The translations under genes and the position numbers were made by a program. A DNA stretch of 43,167 nt. Source: Eubacterium sp. Lineage in GTDB: Bacteria; Bacillota; Clostridia; Lachnospirales; Lachnospiraceae. The notes below the pieces were generated by a model. That model saw nothing but the letters and a program-made list of their open reading frames with translations. It searched no databases and had not been told where the DNA came from. Of the stretch, positions 8,559-16,710 are shown one piece after another; positions within the stretch are counted from its first letter, which is position 1; each line of letters begins with the position of its first letter. Where the stretch lies: the NCBI GenBank assembly GCA_017433615.1, contig JAFRGW010000050.1:1-43167 (forward strand), written 5' to 3'.

Positions 8559-9548
8559 ATGGGAAATAATCAGAACGGGACGAAAACCAGGGAAATCCCG
8601 GTAAATCAGTTCAAAGGATTTCAAATCGGACAGATTGAGGATAAAGAGGCAGGTACGGGCTGTACGGTATTTGTTGCGAAAGACGGAATGTGTGCCGGAC
8701 TGGACGTCAGGGGCGGCGGTCCGGCATCCCGGGAGAGTCAGCTTCTGAATCCGCTGATGTCAGCGAAAGAGATCCATGCGATCGTTCTCGGCGGCGGCAG
8801 TGCCTTCGGACTGGAAGCGGCAAATGGTGTCATGGAATATCTGGAAGAAAATGATATCGGTTATGATGTGGGCGTGACAAAGGTTCCGCTTGTCGCACAG
8901 GCAGATATTTTTGATCTGACCGTGGCTGACGCCTCTGTCAGACCGGATGCGAAAATGGGATACGAGGCCGCAAAAACAGCACTGGAATCCCCGAATTACA
9001 GAGATGGAAATTATGGTGCGGGATGCGGTGCGACAGTAGGAAAGATTGCCGGCATGGATACCTGTATGAAGACGGGGATCGGCAGTTACTGTGTGCAGAC
9101 CGGAGATCTGCAGGTGGGCGCGGTGGTCGTTCTGAATGCGCTGGGTGATGTCTTTGACTGGAAGAGCGGAGAACAGATCGCGGGACTGCGCACGGAAGAC
9201 GGGAAAAAGCTGCGCAGCACCATGGACTATATGAAAGAAAACATGCAGGTGACAGAGAATAAATTCACCGGGAATACAACCATCGGCGTTGTTTTCACAA
9301 ACGCAGAATTTGACAAAACGCGTCTCTGCAAAATTGCCGGTATGGCACATGACGGACTGGCAAGATCCGTCAATCCGGTGCATACAAGTGCAGACGGCGA
9401 CAGTATCTACGCAGTATCAGCAGGAACCCTGCAGGCAGACCAGGATCTGGTAGGCGCAATGGCTGCAGAGGTATTCAGCGAAGCCATTATCCGTGCCGCG
9501 GAACATGCGGAAAGTGCATACGGATATCCGGCAGCTTCGGATTTATAA
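8559..9548 (+). CDS. P1/S58-family peptidase (DmpA/NylC-like Ntn hydrolase)
   Basis: A 329-residue member of the DmpA/NylC-like N-terminal-nucleophile family, which contains beta-peptidyl aminopeptidases and nylon-oligomer hydrolases. The precursor cleaves itself before the nucleophile; here the conserved GNTTIGVVFTNA has Asn239-Thr240 as the expected site. Other family signatures are TGCTVFVAKDG, GLDVRGGGPASRE and VLGGGSAFGLEAANGVM. The ATG at 8559 is preferred because GGAAGGA precedes it; the in-frame ATG at 8538 lacks a ribosome-binding site. It stands alone between the tandem repeat and the convergent traX-like gene, whose stop is one base away. The physiological substrate is unknown. Confidence 0.92.
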   Translation: MGNNQNGTKTREIPVNQFKGFQIGQIEDKEAGTGCTVFVAKDGMCAGLDVRGGGPASRESQLLNPLMSAKEIHAIVLGGGSAFGLEAANGVMEYLEENDIGYDVGVTKVPLVAQADIFDLTVADASVRPDAKMGYEAAKTALESPNYRDGNYGAGCGATVGKIAGMDTCMKTGIGSYCVQTGDLQVGAVVVLNALGDVFDWKSGEQIAGLRTEDGKKLRSTMDYMKENMQVTENKFTGNTTIGVVFTNAEFDKTRLCKIAGMAHDGLARSVNPVHTSADGDSIYAVSAGTLQADQDLVGAMAAEVFSEAIIRAAEHAESAYGYPAASDL

Positions 9549-9549
9549 A

Positions 9550-10422
9550 TTATCTGAAAAACAAATATTGCCAGATTGACTGAAGGAGCAGGAGGTGCAG
9601 CGGATAGAATAAGTAGAATGCGTACTGGCCGAAGCGGGAAATGTTGCCGCGCTGTCCGTTGTAAAGGGACAAGGGCAGTACCGACAGAAATGCACCTGCA
9701 TTGTGAAACTGGTAAATGTTCAGACAGAGGCACGCCGCTGCTGCGGTGGTGCCTCTCTTTGTTGGAGACAGGGGACGGTTCTCTGTCTCCTTTGAGAATC
9801 CTGTGAAGGGATCATTGTCTTCCTGCTCAAATGGAATTTGCGGAAGACAATGATCCTTCGCAGGATTGCCGGGATGCCGGGAGGAGACAGAGAACCGTCC
9901 CCTGTCTCCTTCGCATCCCAGATAGAATACCGTGAGCGCGGCGATTCCGTTTGCCTGATAGTCCGTGTGCAGCAGAAATGCGGCTGCGGCAAAAAGCAGT
10001 ATGGCTGCAATCTGCAGAAGACTGCTAAGCCGGTAATCGCGGTCCGGATTTGAACGGATCCATTCCAGAACAGAGAACATCAAAAGTCCGAGAGCAAGTG
10101 TGAAACAGGTGTTCTGCGCGGACCAGTCGCAAATATTATGAAAAATTGCGAGATCAAATGGGATTTCGGAAAGAAGTGCCAGAAGCAGCACGCGAAGGAT
10201 GTAGCGCGAGCGGCTGCGGGTATGGAAGAATCCTTCCGTCAGCAGCATACAGAAGATCGGAAAGGTAATCCGGCCGGTTAAGTCGCTGAGCAGGAAAAAG
10301 GAAGCGCCTTTCAATGAAAAGCACTTTGCGGTGTGATCTGCGAGCATGCAAATACACGCGATCCATTTCAGAGCGCGTCCGGTAAGCTGTATGGTATGGT
10401 TGTCTTTACTTTTGCTGATCAT
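9550..10422 (-). CDS. TraX-family membrane protein with an in-frame repeat insertion
   Basis: A 290-residue multi-pass membrane protein of the TraX family, named for F-pilin acetylation but widespread in Firmicutes with unknown roles. Family signatures are LKWIACICMLADHTAKCF, LTGRITFPIFCMLLTEGFF, RYILRVLLLALLSEIPFDL and the C-terminal FYLFYPLHLLLL. About 49 codons in the middle come from a palindromic repeat at 9764-9909, which is read through without a stop or frameshift, placing a charged Pro/Arg/Asp-rich loop between membrane helices. The usual family length is nearer 230-250. No clear ribosome-binding site precedes the ATG, although a TATAAT-like box sits just upstream. It may be functional with a longer loop, or be decaying. 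Confidence 0.82.
   Translation of the reverse strand: MISKSKDNHTIQLTGRALKWIACICMLADHTAKCFSLKGASFFLLSDLTGRITFPIFCMLLTEGFFHTRSRSRYILRVLLLALLSEIPFDLAIFHNICDWSAQNTCFTLALGLLMFSVLEWIRSNPDRDYRLSSLLQIAAILLFAAAAFLLHTDYQANGIAALTVFYLGCEGDRGRFSVSSRHPGNPAKDHCLPQIPFEQEDNDPFTGFSKETENRPLSPTKRGTTAAAACLCLNIYQFHNAGAFLSVLPLSLYNGQRGNISRFGQYAFYLFYPLHLLLLQSIWQYLFFR
9764..9909. mobile_element. REP-like palindromic element inside the traX-like gene
   Basis: Outer arms at 9764-9790 and 9883-9909 are perfect 27-bp inverted repeats, and each arm is itself an imperfect palindrome (GGAGACAG ... CTGTCTCC). Inner arms at 9797-9823 and 9842-9867 are also inverted repeats, with two differences. The whole 146 bp can fold as one cruciform. 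The GGGGACGGTTCTCTGTCTC motif is of a kind I associate with REP-like sequences of Clostridia. I see no transposase and no clear target duplication. Confidence 0.75.
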
Positions 10423-10458
10423 AAGATTATTATAAAGCAGAGAACGGGAGGATTCAAA

Positions 10459-11208
10459 ATGAATTACTATATTGCGAGCTGTGTGTTTACTTCGAAATAC
10501 CCTGAATTGAGTTTCCGGATCCAGGATTATATCAGAACGCGGTTTGGTGACGCAGCAGAGACTGGCGGTAATTCAGAAGGTGCGATGAAGATTGTGCGGT
10601 GCTGTGTTCCGAAGTACAAGATTCAGGAATTTGAGGACAGAATGCCGTCGGAGGATGCGCGTGAAAAATGGCGCATGCTTCCGGATTCCGGAATGTTCCG
10701 GCCGGGTGATCAGGTTTATTCCCTCTGTCATAACTGCAACAACATCATCGACGAGATGCATCCGGGGGTTTCTGTGTTTTCGCTCTGGGAGCTGATTGAC
10801 AGGGATGATTCTTTTCCGTTTCCGGACTATCAGGGGCAGGAAGTTTTTGTGCAGGACTGCTGGCGCTCCAGAGACCGTGCAGACGAACAGACAGCTGTCC
10901 GGAGCCTGCTGAAAAAGATGCATTTTACAATTCGTGAGACGGATGCAAACCACGGTGACACGGAGTTCTGCGGCAATTCCCTGTATCGTCCGCAGCCGCC
11001 GCGCAATCCGAAACTCGCGCCGAAGCACTATGTAGAGGGCGCGGCCGGGAAGTTTGTTCCGCACACAGAAGAGGAGCAGAAGCAGATCATGACGGAGTAT
11101 TGTGAGAAGTTCGGAACGGTTCCGGTCATATGTTACTGCCACTACTGTCTGGAAGGCCTGCTGCTCGGCGGAGCGGATGGAAAACATCTCGCGCAGCTTC
11201 TGTTCTGA
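10459..11208 (+). CDS. Cys-rich CCG-like (HdrB-like) protein, function unknown
   Basis: A 249-residue soluble protein that I do not recognise as a named family. The arrangement SLCHNCNNIIDEMHPGV, then VFVQDCWRSRDRADE, then EFCGNSLYRP recalls the Cys-rich CCG domain of heterodisulfide reductase HdrB and related iron-sulfur proteins, with C..C, D-C and C-G in the same order. A further Cys cluster is near the end (VICYCHYCLEG), and KIVRCC lies near residue 50. The start at 10459 has GGGAGG 6 bases upstream. An iron-sulfur or thiol-redox role is inferred only from this pattern. It precedes the YczE-like membrane gene by 49 bp and may be co-transcribed with it. Confidence 0.7.
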   Translation: MNYYIASCVFTSKYPELSFRIQDYIRTRFGDAAETGGNSEGAMKIVRCCVPKYKIQEFEDRMPSEDAREKWRMLPDSGMFRPGDQVYSLCHNCNNIIDEMHPGVSVFSLWELIDRDDSFPFPDYQGQEVFVQDCWRSRDRADEQTAVRSLLKKMHFTIRETDANHGDTEFCGNSLYRPQPPRNPKLAPKHYVEGAAGKFVPHTEEEQKQIMTEYCEKFGTVPVICYCHYCLEGLLLGGADGKHLAQLLF

Positions 11209-11257
11209 TGGACGAACAGGAAAGAATGAGAACGAAAGGGATCACGTTATACTTGAA

Positions 11258-11938
11258 ATGAAGACGGACATGAATGACAAAAACAAAGTGAATTTCAGGC
11301 GTATTCTCCTTTTTGCAGTCGGTGTATTTCTCGTCGGCAGCGGCGTCGGCATGATTACGAAAGCAGGCCTCGGGACGAGCGCAACAACGAGTTTTGCGTA
11401 TGTGCTGTCGTTTATATTTCCGCCGAGTCTCGGAACATTTGCATTTTCAGTGAACATCTGTATGGTGATTGCGCAGGCAGTGATTTTGTACCGGCACGGC
11501 CAATTGAGAACGGCCGGCAGCCGGATTCGGCTGATCCTGCAGATCCCGGCGGCATTCCTCTTCAGCTCTTCGATTGACGGTGTCCTGCGGGCATTGAAGT
11601 TTGTTCAGTTTCATGCTTACTGGCAGCAGATTGCATTTTTGCTTCTGGGATGCATTGTGTTCGGTGCCGGCGTCGCGATGGAGGTTACAGCAGATGTTAT
11701 TGTCCTGCCTGCTGAGGCAGTCATAAAAGTCATCAGTGAGACATATGGACATGATTTTGGCACGGTGAAAACGATATTTGACGTGACACTCTGCGGTCTT
11801 GCGATTCTAATATCGTATTTGTATTTCGGGCAGATCCGGGGCGTGCGGGAAGGTACCGTGATCACGGCACTGATCGCAGGATCGATCTCACGGTTTTTCC
11901 TGAGACTGCTGAAAAAAATTGCTGAAAAGAACGGCTGA
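11258..11938 (+). CDS. YczE/YitT-like integral membrane protein
   Basis: A 226-residue protein with about five membrane helices. The N-terminal stretch RILLFAVGVFLVGSGVGM, then ITKAGLGTSATTSFAYVLS, matches the conserved start of YczE/YyaS/YitT-type proteins, as does the later GCIVFGAGVAMEVTADVIVL and GHDFGTVKTIFDV. Function is unknown for the family. The start is uncertain: the ATG at 11258 begins the conserved part, but the best ribosome-binding site (AAAGGG at 11235-11240) is rather far upstream. A terminator follows at 11986. Confidence 0.78.
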   Translation: MKTDMNDKNKVNFRRILLFAVGVFLVGSGVGMITKAGLGTSATTSFAYVLSFIFPPSLGTFAFSVNICMVIAQAVILYRHGQLRTAGSRIRLILQIPAAFLFSSSIDGVLRALKFVQFHAYWQQIAFLLLGCIVFGAGVAMEVTADVIVLPAEAVIKVISETYGHDFGTVKTIFDVTLCGLAILISYLYFGQIRGVREGTVITALIAGSISRFFLRLLKKIAEKNG

Positions 11939-11985
11939 AAACCTGTTAAAAAGAACGGTTGTTATCAGAACGAATAAAATGAACG

Positions 11986-12037
11986 AAAGGAGTTGCCGCA
12001 TTATGCATTCAATTGCCTAATGCGACAACTCCTTTTT
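11986..12037. terminator. Bidirectional terminator
   Basis: The stem AAAGGAGTTG (11986-11995) pairs with CAACTCCTTT (12026-12035) and continues as CGCATTA with TAATGCG. Ts follow on the plus strand. On the minus strand A-rich flanks give a T-run, so it can also serve the convergent gldA gene. Confidence 0.75.
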
Positions 12038-12043
12038 GTGTAT

Positions 12044-12073
12044 CAACTCAGATGGGGAGTCCCATCTGAGTTG
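12044..12073. repeat. Perfect 13-bp inverted repeat
   Basis: CAACTCAGATGGG and its exact complement are separated by GAGT. It lies between the terminator and the 3' end of gldA and has no T-run. It may be a second transcript-end structure for gldA. Confidence 0.6.
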
Positions 12074-12131
12074 AATATCCGGGGACGGCCGATGGCACAG
12101 ACGTTTGTGCCCGAAATGCAGGAAGTATGGT

Positions 12132-13226
12132 TTACTCCAGCGCCGCGCGGCCGTATGCATCTGCAGCGAGCATTGCGTTGTAGACACTTTCCGGCGTCAC
12201 TTCAAACGGCATATTGTGCATCGTGTCGTTTTCCGCACATGCAGCTTCTGCAGCCGGCATCAGATGTTCTCTGGAGGTATCAGTGATGCCGAGTTCTTCG
12301 AAGGTGACCGGCAGACCGACAGCCGTCATCCAGTCGAGAATGTCGGAAATCTCTTCTTCTGAAACATTTTCCAATACCAGTTGTGTCAGCGTGCCGAAAT
12401 TAACTTTTTCACCGTGCTGCATGTGGTGGCACTCCGGAAGCACTGTCAGACCATCGTGAATTGCATGTGCACCTGCCAGACCGCCGGACTCAAATCCGAT
12501 GCCGGAGAGCAGTGTATTCGCCTCGATGATTTTTTCAACAGACGGTGTGCATGCGCCTGCTTCTACTGCGAGCTTTGCCTTGACGCCTTCGGCAATCAGC
12601 GTGTCATAGCAGAGTTTTGCAATTCCCTGTGCAGCAAGACCTGTTTTCCCGCCGGCACAGGATGTCGCGCCGGATGCAGCGCAGGCCCGCGCCTCGAAAT
12701 AAGTGGCCATGGCGTCGCCCATGCCGGAAACCGTCAGACGGACCGGACTCTTCGCAATGATCTCTGTATCCATCAGAACCAGATTCGGGTTGGCCGGCAT
12801 AAAGAAGTATTCTTCAAAGACACCGTCATCGGTATAAATAACAGAGAGCGCGGAACACGGTGCGTCAGTCGAGGCAATTGTCGGACATACGATAACAGGT
12901 GCGCCTGCATAATAAGCGACCGCCTTTGCCGTGTCAAAAATCTTGCCGCCGCCGACACCGATGATTACATCACATCCTTTTTCCTGAACAATCGCACCGA
13001 TGCGGTTGATTTCGTTTTTGGAGCATTCCCCGTTAAACATTTCAAATGTCACTTCCGCAGATGTTTCGCGGAAGCTATCTTCAATCTGTGCGCCCTGCCG
13101 GCTGTAACCACCCTTCGAGATCAGGCAGAGTGCTTTTTTGCCAAGCTTTTCAGCATAATTTCCCAGATTGTTCATCTCGCCTGCGCCCTGTATATAGCGT
13201 GACGGAGAAATAAAAATTGAAGACAT
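12132..13226 (-). CDS. gldA: Glycerol dehydrogenase
   Basis: A 364-residue zinc-dependent, NAD-linked dehydrogenase oxidising glycerol to dihydroxyacetone in the cytoplasm. The NAD-binding GVGGGKIFDTAKAVA and SALSVIYTDDG segments are typical. The three zinc ligands fall at Asp171 (SGMGDAMATYFEARAC), His254 (AGAHAIHDGL) and His271 (HGEKVNFG), the same numbers as in the Geobacillus enzyme. Full family length. The ribosome-binding site is AAGGAGGG. It is a single gene with its own promoter (13301-13329) and a shared terminator downstream. Confidence 0.97.
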   Translation of the reverse strand: MSSIFISPSRYIQGAGEMNNLGNYAEKLGKKALCLISKGGYSRQGAQIEDSFRETSAEVTFEMFNGECSKNEINRIGAIVQEKGCDVIIGVGGGKIFDTAKAVAYYAGAPVIVCPTIASTDAPCSALSVIYTDDGVFEEYFFMPANPNLVLMDTEIIAKSPVRLTVSGMGDAMATYFEARACAASGATSCAGGKTGLAAQGIAKLCYDTLIAEGVKAKLAVEAGACTPSVEKIIEANTLLSGIGFESGGLAGAHAIHDGLTVLPECHHMQHGEKVNFGTLTQLVLENVSEEEISDILDWMTAVGLPVTFEELGITDTSREHLMPAAEAACAENDTMHNMPFEVTPESVYNAMLAADAYGRAALE

Positions 13227-13300
13227 GTAAAAACCCTCCTTGCTAATTTTTGCGAAAACACTTCCAGATGCATTTACGTGGTTAGAAATTACTAAGTCCT

Positions 13301-13329
13301 ATTATATGCCTTCGGCGTCAGCGAAGCAA
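13301..13329 (-). promoter_or_regulatory. Promoter of gldA
   Basis: On the minus strand, -35 TTGCTT (13324-13329) and -10 TATAAT (13301-13306) are separated by 17 bp. The leader to the ATG is about 70 bases. Confidence 0.6.
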
Positions 13330-13457
13330 CCTTGCGAAACAGTCAGGATGTCTTCTGATGATTTACGTCGTCTGGATCGGCTTTCAGCTGGCGGTTCAGC
13401 ATTAGTTTTTCATCGTAAAAGAGCGTGCACCGCGAAACAAAGTTACATAAAAATCTG

Positions 13458-13486
13458 TTGACAGCGACATAATACGGTGTTAATAT
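13458..13486 (+). promoter_or_regulatory. Promoter of the Tad pilus operon with CGACAT half-sites
   Basis: TTGACA (13458-13463), a 17-bp spacer, then TAATAT (13481-13486). CGACATAAT occurs twice, at 13465-13473 in the spacer and at 13489-13497 just after the -10, and the inverted ATGTCG is at 13515-13520. This looks like a strong promoter with an operator array. The rest of 13227-13589 holds only this promoter and the gldA promoter. Confidence 0.7.
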
Positions 13487-13589
13487 ATCGACATAATCAG
13501 TGAACATAAAATAAATGTCGCGATGGAAGTAATTCATGTATCGAAGAGTATGAACAATATGCACAGGGGGAATTTATAAGGAGAAGGGA

Positions 13590-14210
13590 ATGGATATGAC
13601 ATTTGGAATGGTGATGCTTGGAACGCTGATTGCTGCCGGAGCAATGATACAGGATCTGAAATATAGAAAAATCACAAACAGATATCTGCTGGTGTGCCTG
13701 GCGGCGGTCATTTGTTTCAGAATCATAATGACTGCAAGAACTGTGCGGCTCACCCGGATGTGGCTGCCGGATGATCCGGTGATAGCAGAGATCTTACGAA
13801 AATCAGCAGGGATACAAATCCCGGCTGGCTGGAAAATTGTGCTTCTGGCGATCAGGGATGCTGTGTTCGGAGGGATTATTCCGGGTCTGCTGCTCGGATG
13901 GCTTTACTATTTCCGGATGATCGGCGGCGCTGATATTAAATTGCTGATGGTACTCGGGATTCTCACCGGCGCGCGGAACAGCTTTGCCTGTGTCTGGCGG
14001 ACAGCGCTGTTTGGTGCAGTCATTTCTGTCGGAATTATCGCGGCATACAGAAGCGGATCAGAGCGGCTTCAGTATCTGGGCGATTATGTCGGAAGATATT
14101 TGCGAACAGGCGGGCGGGAAGCATACAGAGAGACAGGGAGCTGGATCAGCGGAGCCAATCTTCATCTGAGTGTGCCGGTACTGATGGCAGTCCTGTCACT
14201 GGGAATATGA
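13590..14210 (+). CDS. Prepilin peptidase, A24 family (TadV/CpaA-like)
   Basis: A 206-residue membrane aspartyl protease that removes the leader of Flp-type prepilins. The two catalytic Asp motifs are visible: IQDLKYRKITN near residue 22 and the GGADIK box near residue 114, equivalent to the family GxGD. Hydrophobic segments surround both. First gene of the Tad operon, with AAGGAG upstream. A second, shorter A24 protein lies at 20531, so the two may split substrates between pilin and pseudopilins. Confidence 0.88.
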   Translation: MDMTFGMVMLGTLIAAGAMIQDLKYRKITNRYLLVCLAAVICFRIIMTARTVRLTRMWLPDDPVIAEILRKSAGIQIPAGWKIVLLAIRDAVFGGIIPGLLLGWLYYFRMIGGADIKLLMVLGILTGARNSFACVWRTALFGAVISVGIIAAYRSGSERLQYLGDYVGRYLRTGGREAYRETGSWISGANLHLSVPVLMAVLSLGI

Positions 14211-14351
14211 AATACGTGGATTCCGGAGGGGGGACCAGACCCTTTCGAACATGACGGTCCGGATTATGTGCCGGATGCCGCAGACAGGAATTCTTCCGCC
14301 GCTTCAGGCAGCGGCAGGTTTAAAGCAAAATAAGAGAGGAGAAACAGGAAA

Positions 14352-15365
14352 ATGCAGCGGGGAAATGGTATTTTTGCAATTTGTGATACGGAGACGGAAT
14401 ATGCATTCCGGTTTATGGAGTTTTTGAGTCACAGGAAGAACATCATGTTTGAAATCCGTGTTTTTACAACCGTGGAGAAGCTTCTGGATTTTACAAAGGA
14501 GAACAGAATCGAGATTCTTCTGATTTCCGAGCGGAGTATGCGGGATGAGGTGGCATGCCTGCCGGTCGGAAAACTGATTATTCTGACGGAGACAGGTAGA
14601 ACACCTGGATATCCGGATTGTCTGAATATTTACAAATATCAGTCATCCGATATCGTTGTGCGGGAAATCATGGAGAGCTACGGCCAGGATGCGAAAGCCG
14701 GGCAGCCGCTGTCGGTTCGCCGGCGGAATCTGCAGGTCTGCGGCGTGTACAGTCCTGTCCCCTGTCCGCAGAAAACGCTGCTGGCGCTTGCACTGGCCAT
14801 GGAACTGGCAAAATCCAGACGTGTGCTGTACCTGAATCTTGAATCATTTTCAGGATTTGAACAGTTTACCGGAGATAAATATGAAAGAAACCTGAGCGAC
14901 CTGATCTATCTCTTCCGGCAGTCGGGAAAAGGATTTCCGCATAAGCTCAACAGTATGATTTACTCCATCGGAAATGTGGATTATCTGCCGCCCATTCAGA
15001 CGCCCAGTGACTTTATGGAGATCACGGGAGAGGAGTGGATCCGTTTCTTTGAAGCGGTCGGAAGTGCAAGCAGTTATGACGCACTGGTTCTGGACATCGG
15101 GAATACGATCCCGGACGTCATGCTGCTGCTTGCATACTGCAGCCGCATCTATTTTCCGGTGGGCCAGGATGCATTTTCAGAGGCGCGGAGAAAAGAATTC
15201 GAGACGCTTCTGGATGGGAGTGATAACGGGATGATCAGGGAGAAGATGCAGACACTTTCCCCGCCGCAGATCGCCTGCAGAGAAACAGGAAGAAGAGCGA
15301 TTGAAAAACTGCCCTGGACGGAACTCGGCAAATATGCAGCGGCTGTCTGTGCAGCAGGTGCCTGA
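14352..15365 (+). CDS. TadZ/CpaE-like pilus-localisation ATPase, degenerate P-loop
   Basis: A 337-residue protein in the position of TadZ/CpaE. Residues about 1-105 look like a receiver-like domain (IEILLISERSM, LIILTETGR) without clear phosphorylation residues. The rest is a ParA/MinD-like domain (VCGVYSPVPCPQKTLLALALA, RRVLYLNLESFSGFE, YDALVLDIGNTIPDV). The Walker A motif keeps only the final Lys-Thr: the usual glycine-rich part is replaced by PVPCPQ. The ribosome-binding site is GAGGAG. It probably marks the pilus site and contacts CpaF, but ATP hydrolysis is doubtful. The 141 bp before it hold nothing I can identify. Confidence 0.8.
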   Translation: MQRGNGIFAICDTETEYAFRFMEFLSHRKNIMFEIRVFTTVEKLLDFTKENRIEILLISERSMRDEVACLPVGKLIILTETGRTPGYPDCLNIYKYQSSDIVVREIMESYGQDAKAGQPLSVRRRNLQVCGVYSPVPCPQKTLLALALAMELAKSRRVLYLNLESFSGFEQFTGDKYERNLSDLIYLFRQSGKGFPHKLNSMIYSIGNVDYLPPIQTPSDFMEITGEEWIRFFEAVGSASSYDALVLDIGNTIPDVMLLLAYCSRIYFPVGQDAFSEARRKEFETLLDGSDNGMIREKMQTLSPPQIACRETGRRAIEKLPWTELGKYAAAVCAAGA

Positions 15366-15444
15366 GAAAACAGAAGAGAACAGGAAAGGGGGCAGCTTCC
15401 CGGAGCGGTGACATCGCAGAGCTGTGCCAGGGAATACGCACAAG

Positions 15445-15486
15445 TGTGCTGCGCAGTCCGTGCGTGGTCGGAGATTGCGATTGAAA
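15445..15486 (+). repeat. Dispersed repeat, copy 2
   Basis: TGTGCTGCGCAG followed by a GC-rich stretch and AGATTGCGATTGAAA. It aligns over about 40 bases with the copy at 24145-24188. It is preceded by a small hairpin (CGCACA ... TGTGC) and lies in the 142-bp gap between the TadZ-like and cpaF genes. Confidence 0.6.
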
Positions 15487-15507
15487 ACCGGTGAAGCTGG
15501 GAAATAG

Positions 15508-16710
15508 ATGAAATATACAGAAGAACTCGAGCGCCGCATGCACGGGGAACTGATGGAGCGGCTTCAGCAGATGGAGGCATTGAATGACGATGAAATACTG
15601 GAATTAATCGACGAAATGCTGCTTGCGGAGACGGGAACGGTACGTATGCCGCTCATGACGCGGGAGCGGCTTCGCATGACCCTGTTCAATGCCGTGCGCC
15701 GTCTGGATGTCCTGCAGGAACTGGTGGACGATCCGTCTGTGACAGAAATCATGGTAAACGGATACCGGGAAATTTTTGTTGAGCGCGCAGGGAAGATCCG
15801 CCGTTGGGACAAATGCTTTTCATCAGAGGAGCGGCTGCAGGATGTCATTCAGCAGATCGCAGGACAGTGCAACCGGGTTGTCAATGAACAGAATCCTATT
15901 GTTGATGCCAGACTGCAGAACGGGTCACGTGTAAATGTAGTACTGCCGCCGGTTTCGCTTGGCGGGCCGATTCTGACAATCCGCCGCTTTTCTGATGAGC
16001 CCGTAACCATGGACATGCTGGTGAGATGGGGAAGCCTGACGCAGGAGGCAGCGCAGTTTCTCGGCAGACTGGTCGGTGCCGCCTACTCGATCCTGGTCGG
16101 CGGGGGAACATCTACCGGGAAGACAACGTTTCTGAACGCACTTTCCAATGCCATTCCAAAGGACGAGCGCGTGATCACGATCGAAGACAACGCAGAATTG
16201 CAGATACGCGGAATTGAGAATCTGGTCCGGCTGGAGGTGCGCAATGCCAATATTGAAGGAACCAATGAAATAACCATGCGGGATCTGATCAAGACGGCGC
16301 TGCGCATGCGGCCGACGAGGCTGATCATCGGAGAGACCCGCGGCGCGGAAGCGGGGGACTGGCTTACCTGCCTGAATACAGGGCATGACGGAAGCCTCGG
16401 AACTGCGCATGCGAACAGCGTCAGGGACATGATCGGGCGTCTGGAAATGATGGTACTCTCTGGTATCGAACTGCCGATTCCTGTAATTCGCAGACAGATC
16501 GCATCGGGAATTGAGATCATGGTGCACTTGACCAGAGACAGGAACGGGAAGCGTCAGGTCGATGAGATTGCTGAGGTGACCGGAATGTCAGGAGATGAAG
16601 TGCAGATTCACACGCTGTATAAGCGCACGGCAGCCGGAATTCTGGAAAAACGTGGCGAGCTGCAGAACAGAGAAAAGTGGGAGAAAGCATATGGGGAGGA
16701 AGAAGCATAA
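15508..16710 (+). CDS. cpaF: CpaF/TadA-type secretion ATPase
   Basis: A 400-residue hexameric motor ATPase for Flp pilus assembly, on the cytoplasmic face of the membrane. Domain features run in family order: the N-terminal DPSVTEIMVNGYREIFVERA, Walker A VGGGTSTGKTTFLNAL, ERVITIEDNAEL, the Walker B region TRLIIGETRGAEAGDW, and the His/Asp-box LNTGHDGSLGTAHANS. Full length for the family. The next gene (tadB) starts inside its last 20 bases, so translation is coupled. Confidence 0.96.
   Translation: MKYTEELERRMHGELMERLQQMEALNDDEILELIDEMLLAETGTVRMPLMTRERLRMTLFNAVRRLDVLQELVDDPSVTEIMVNGYREIFVERAGKIRRWDKCFSSEERLQDVIQQIAGQCNRVVNEQNPIVDARLQNGSRVNVVLPPVSLGGPILTIRRFSDEPVTMDMLVRWGSLTQEAAQFLGRLVGAAYSILVGGGTSTGKTTFLNALSNAIPKDERVITIEDNAELQIRGIENLVRLEVRNANIEGTNEITMRDLIKTALRMRPTRLIIGETRGAEAGDWLTCLNTGHDGSLGTAHANSVRDMIGRLEMMVLSGIELPIPVIRRQIASGIEIMVHLTRDRNGKRQVDEIAEVTGMSGDEVQIHTLYKRTAAGILEKRGELQNREKWEKAYGEEEA

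Noticed and set aside
10333-10458. Upstream extension of the CCG-like protein
   Set aside because: It overlaps the start of the divergent traX-like gene, and the ATG at 10459 has a good ribosome-binding site.
11993-12362. Two plus-strand frames near the 3' end of gldA
   Set aside because: They run through terminator hairpins and then antisense to gldA.
12381-13202. Long open frame (273 codons) on the plus strand opposite gldA
   Set aside because: It mirrors the codons of a clear, full-length gldA, is Cys/Arg-rich without any family pattern, and has no ribosome-binding site.
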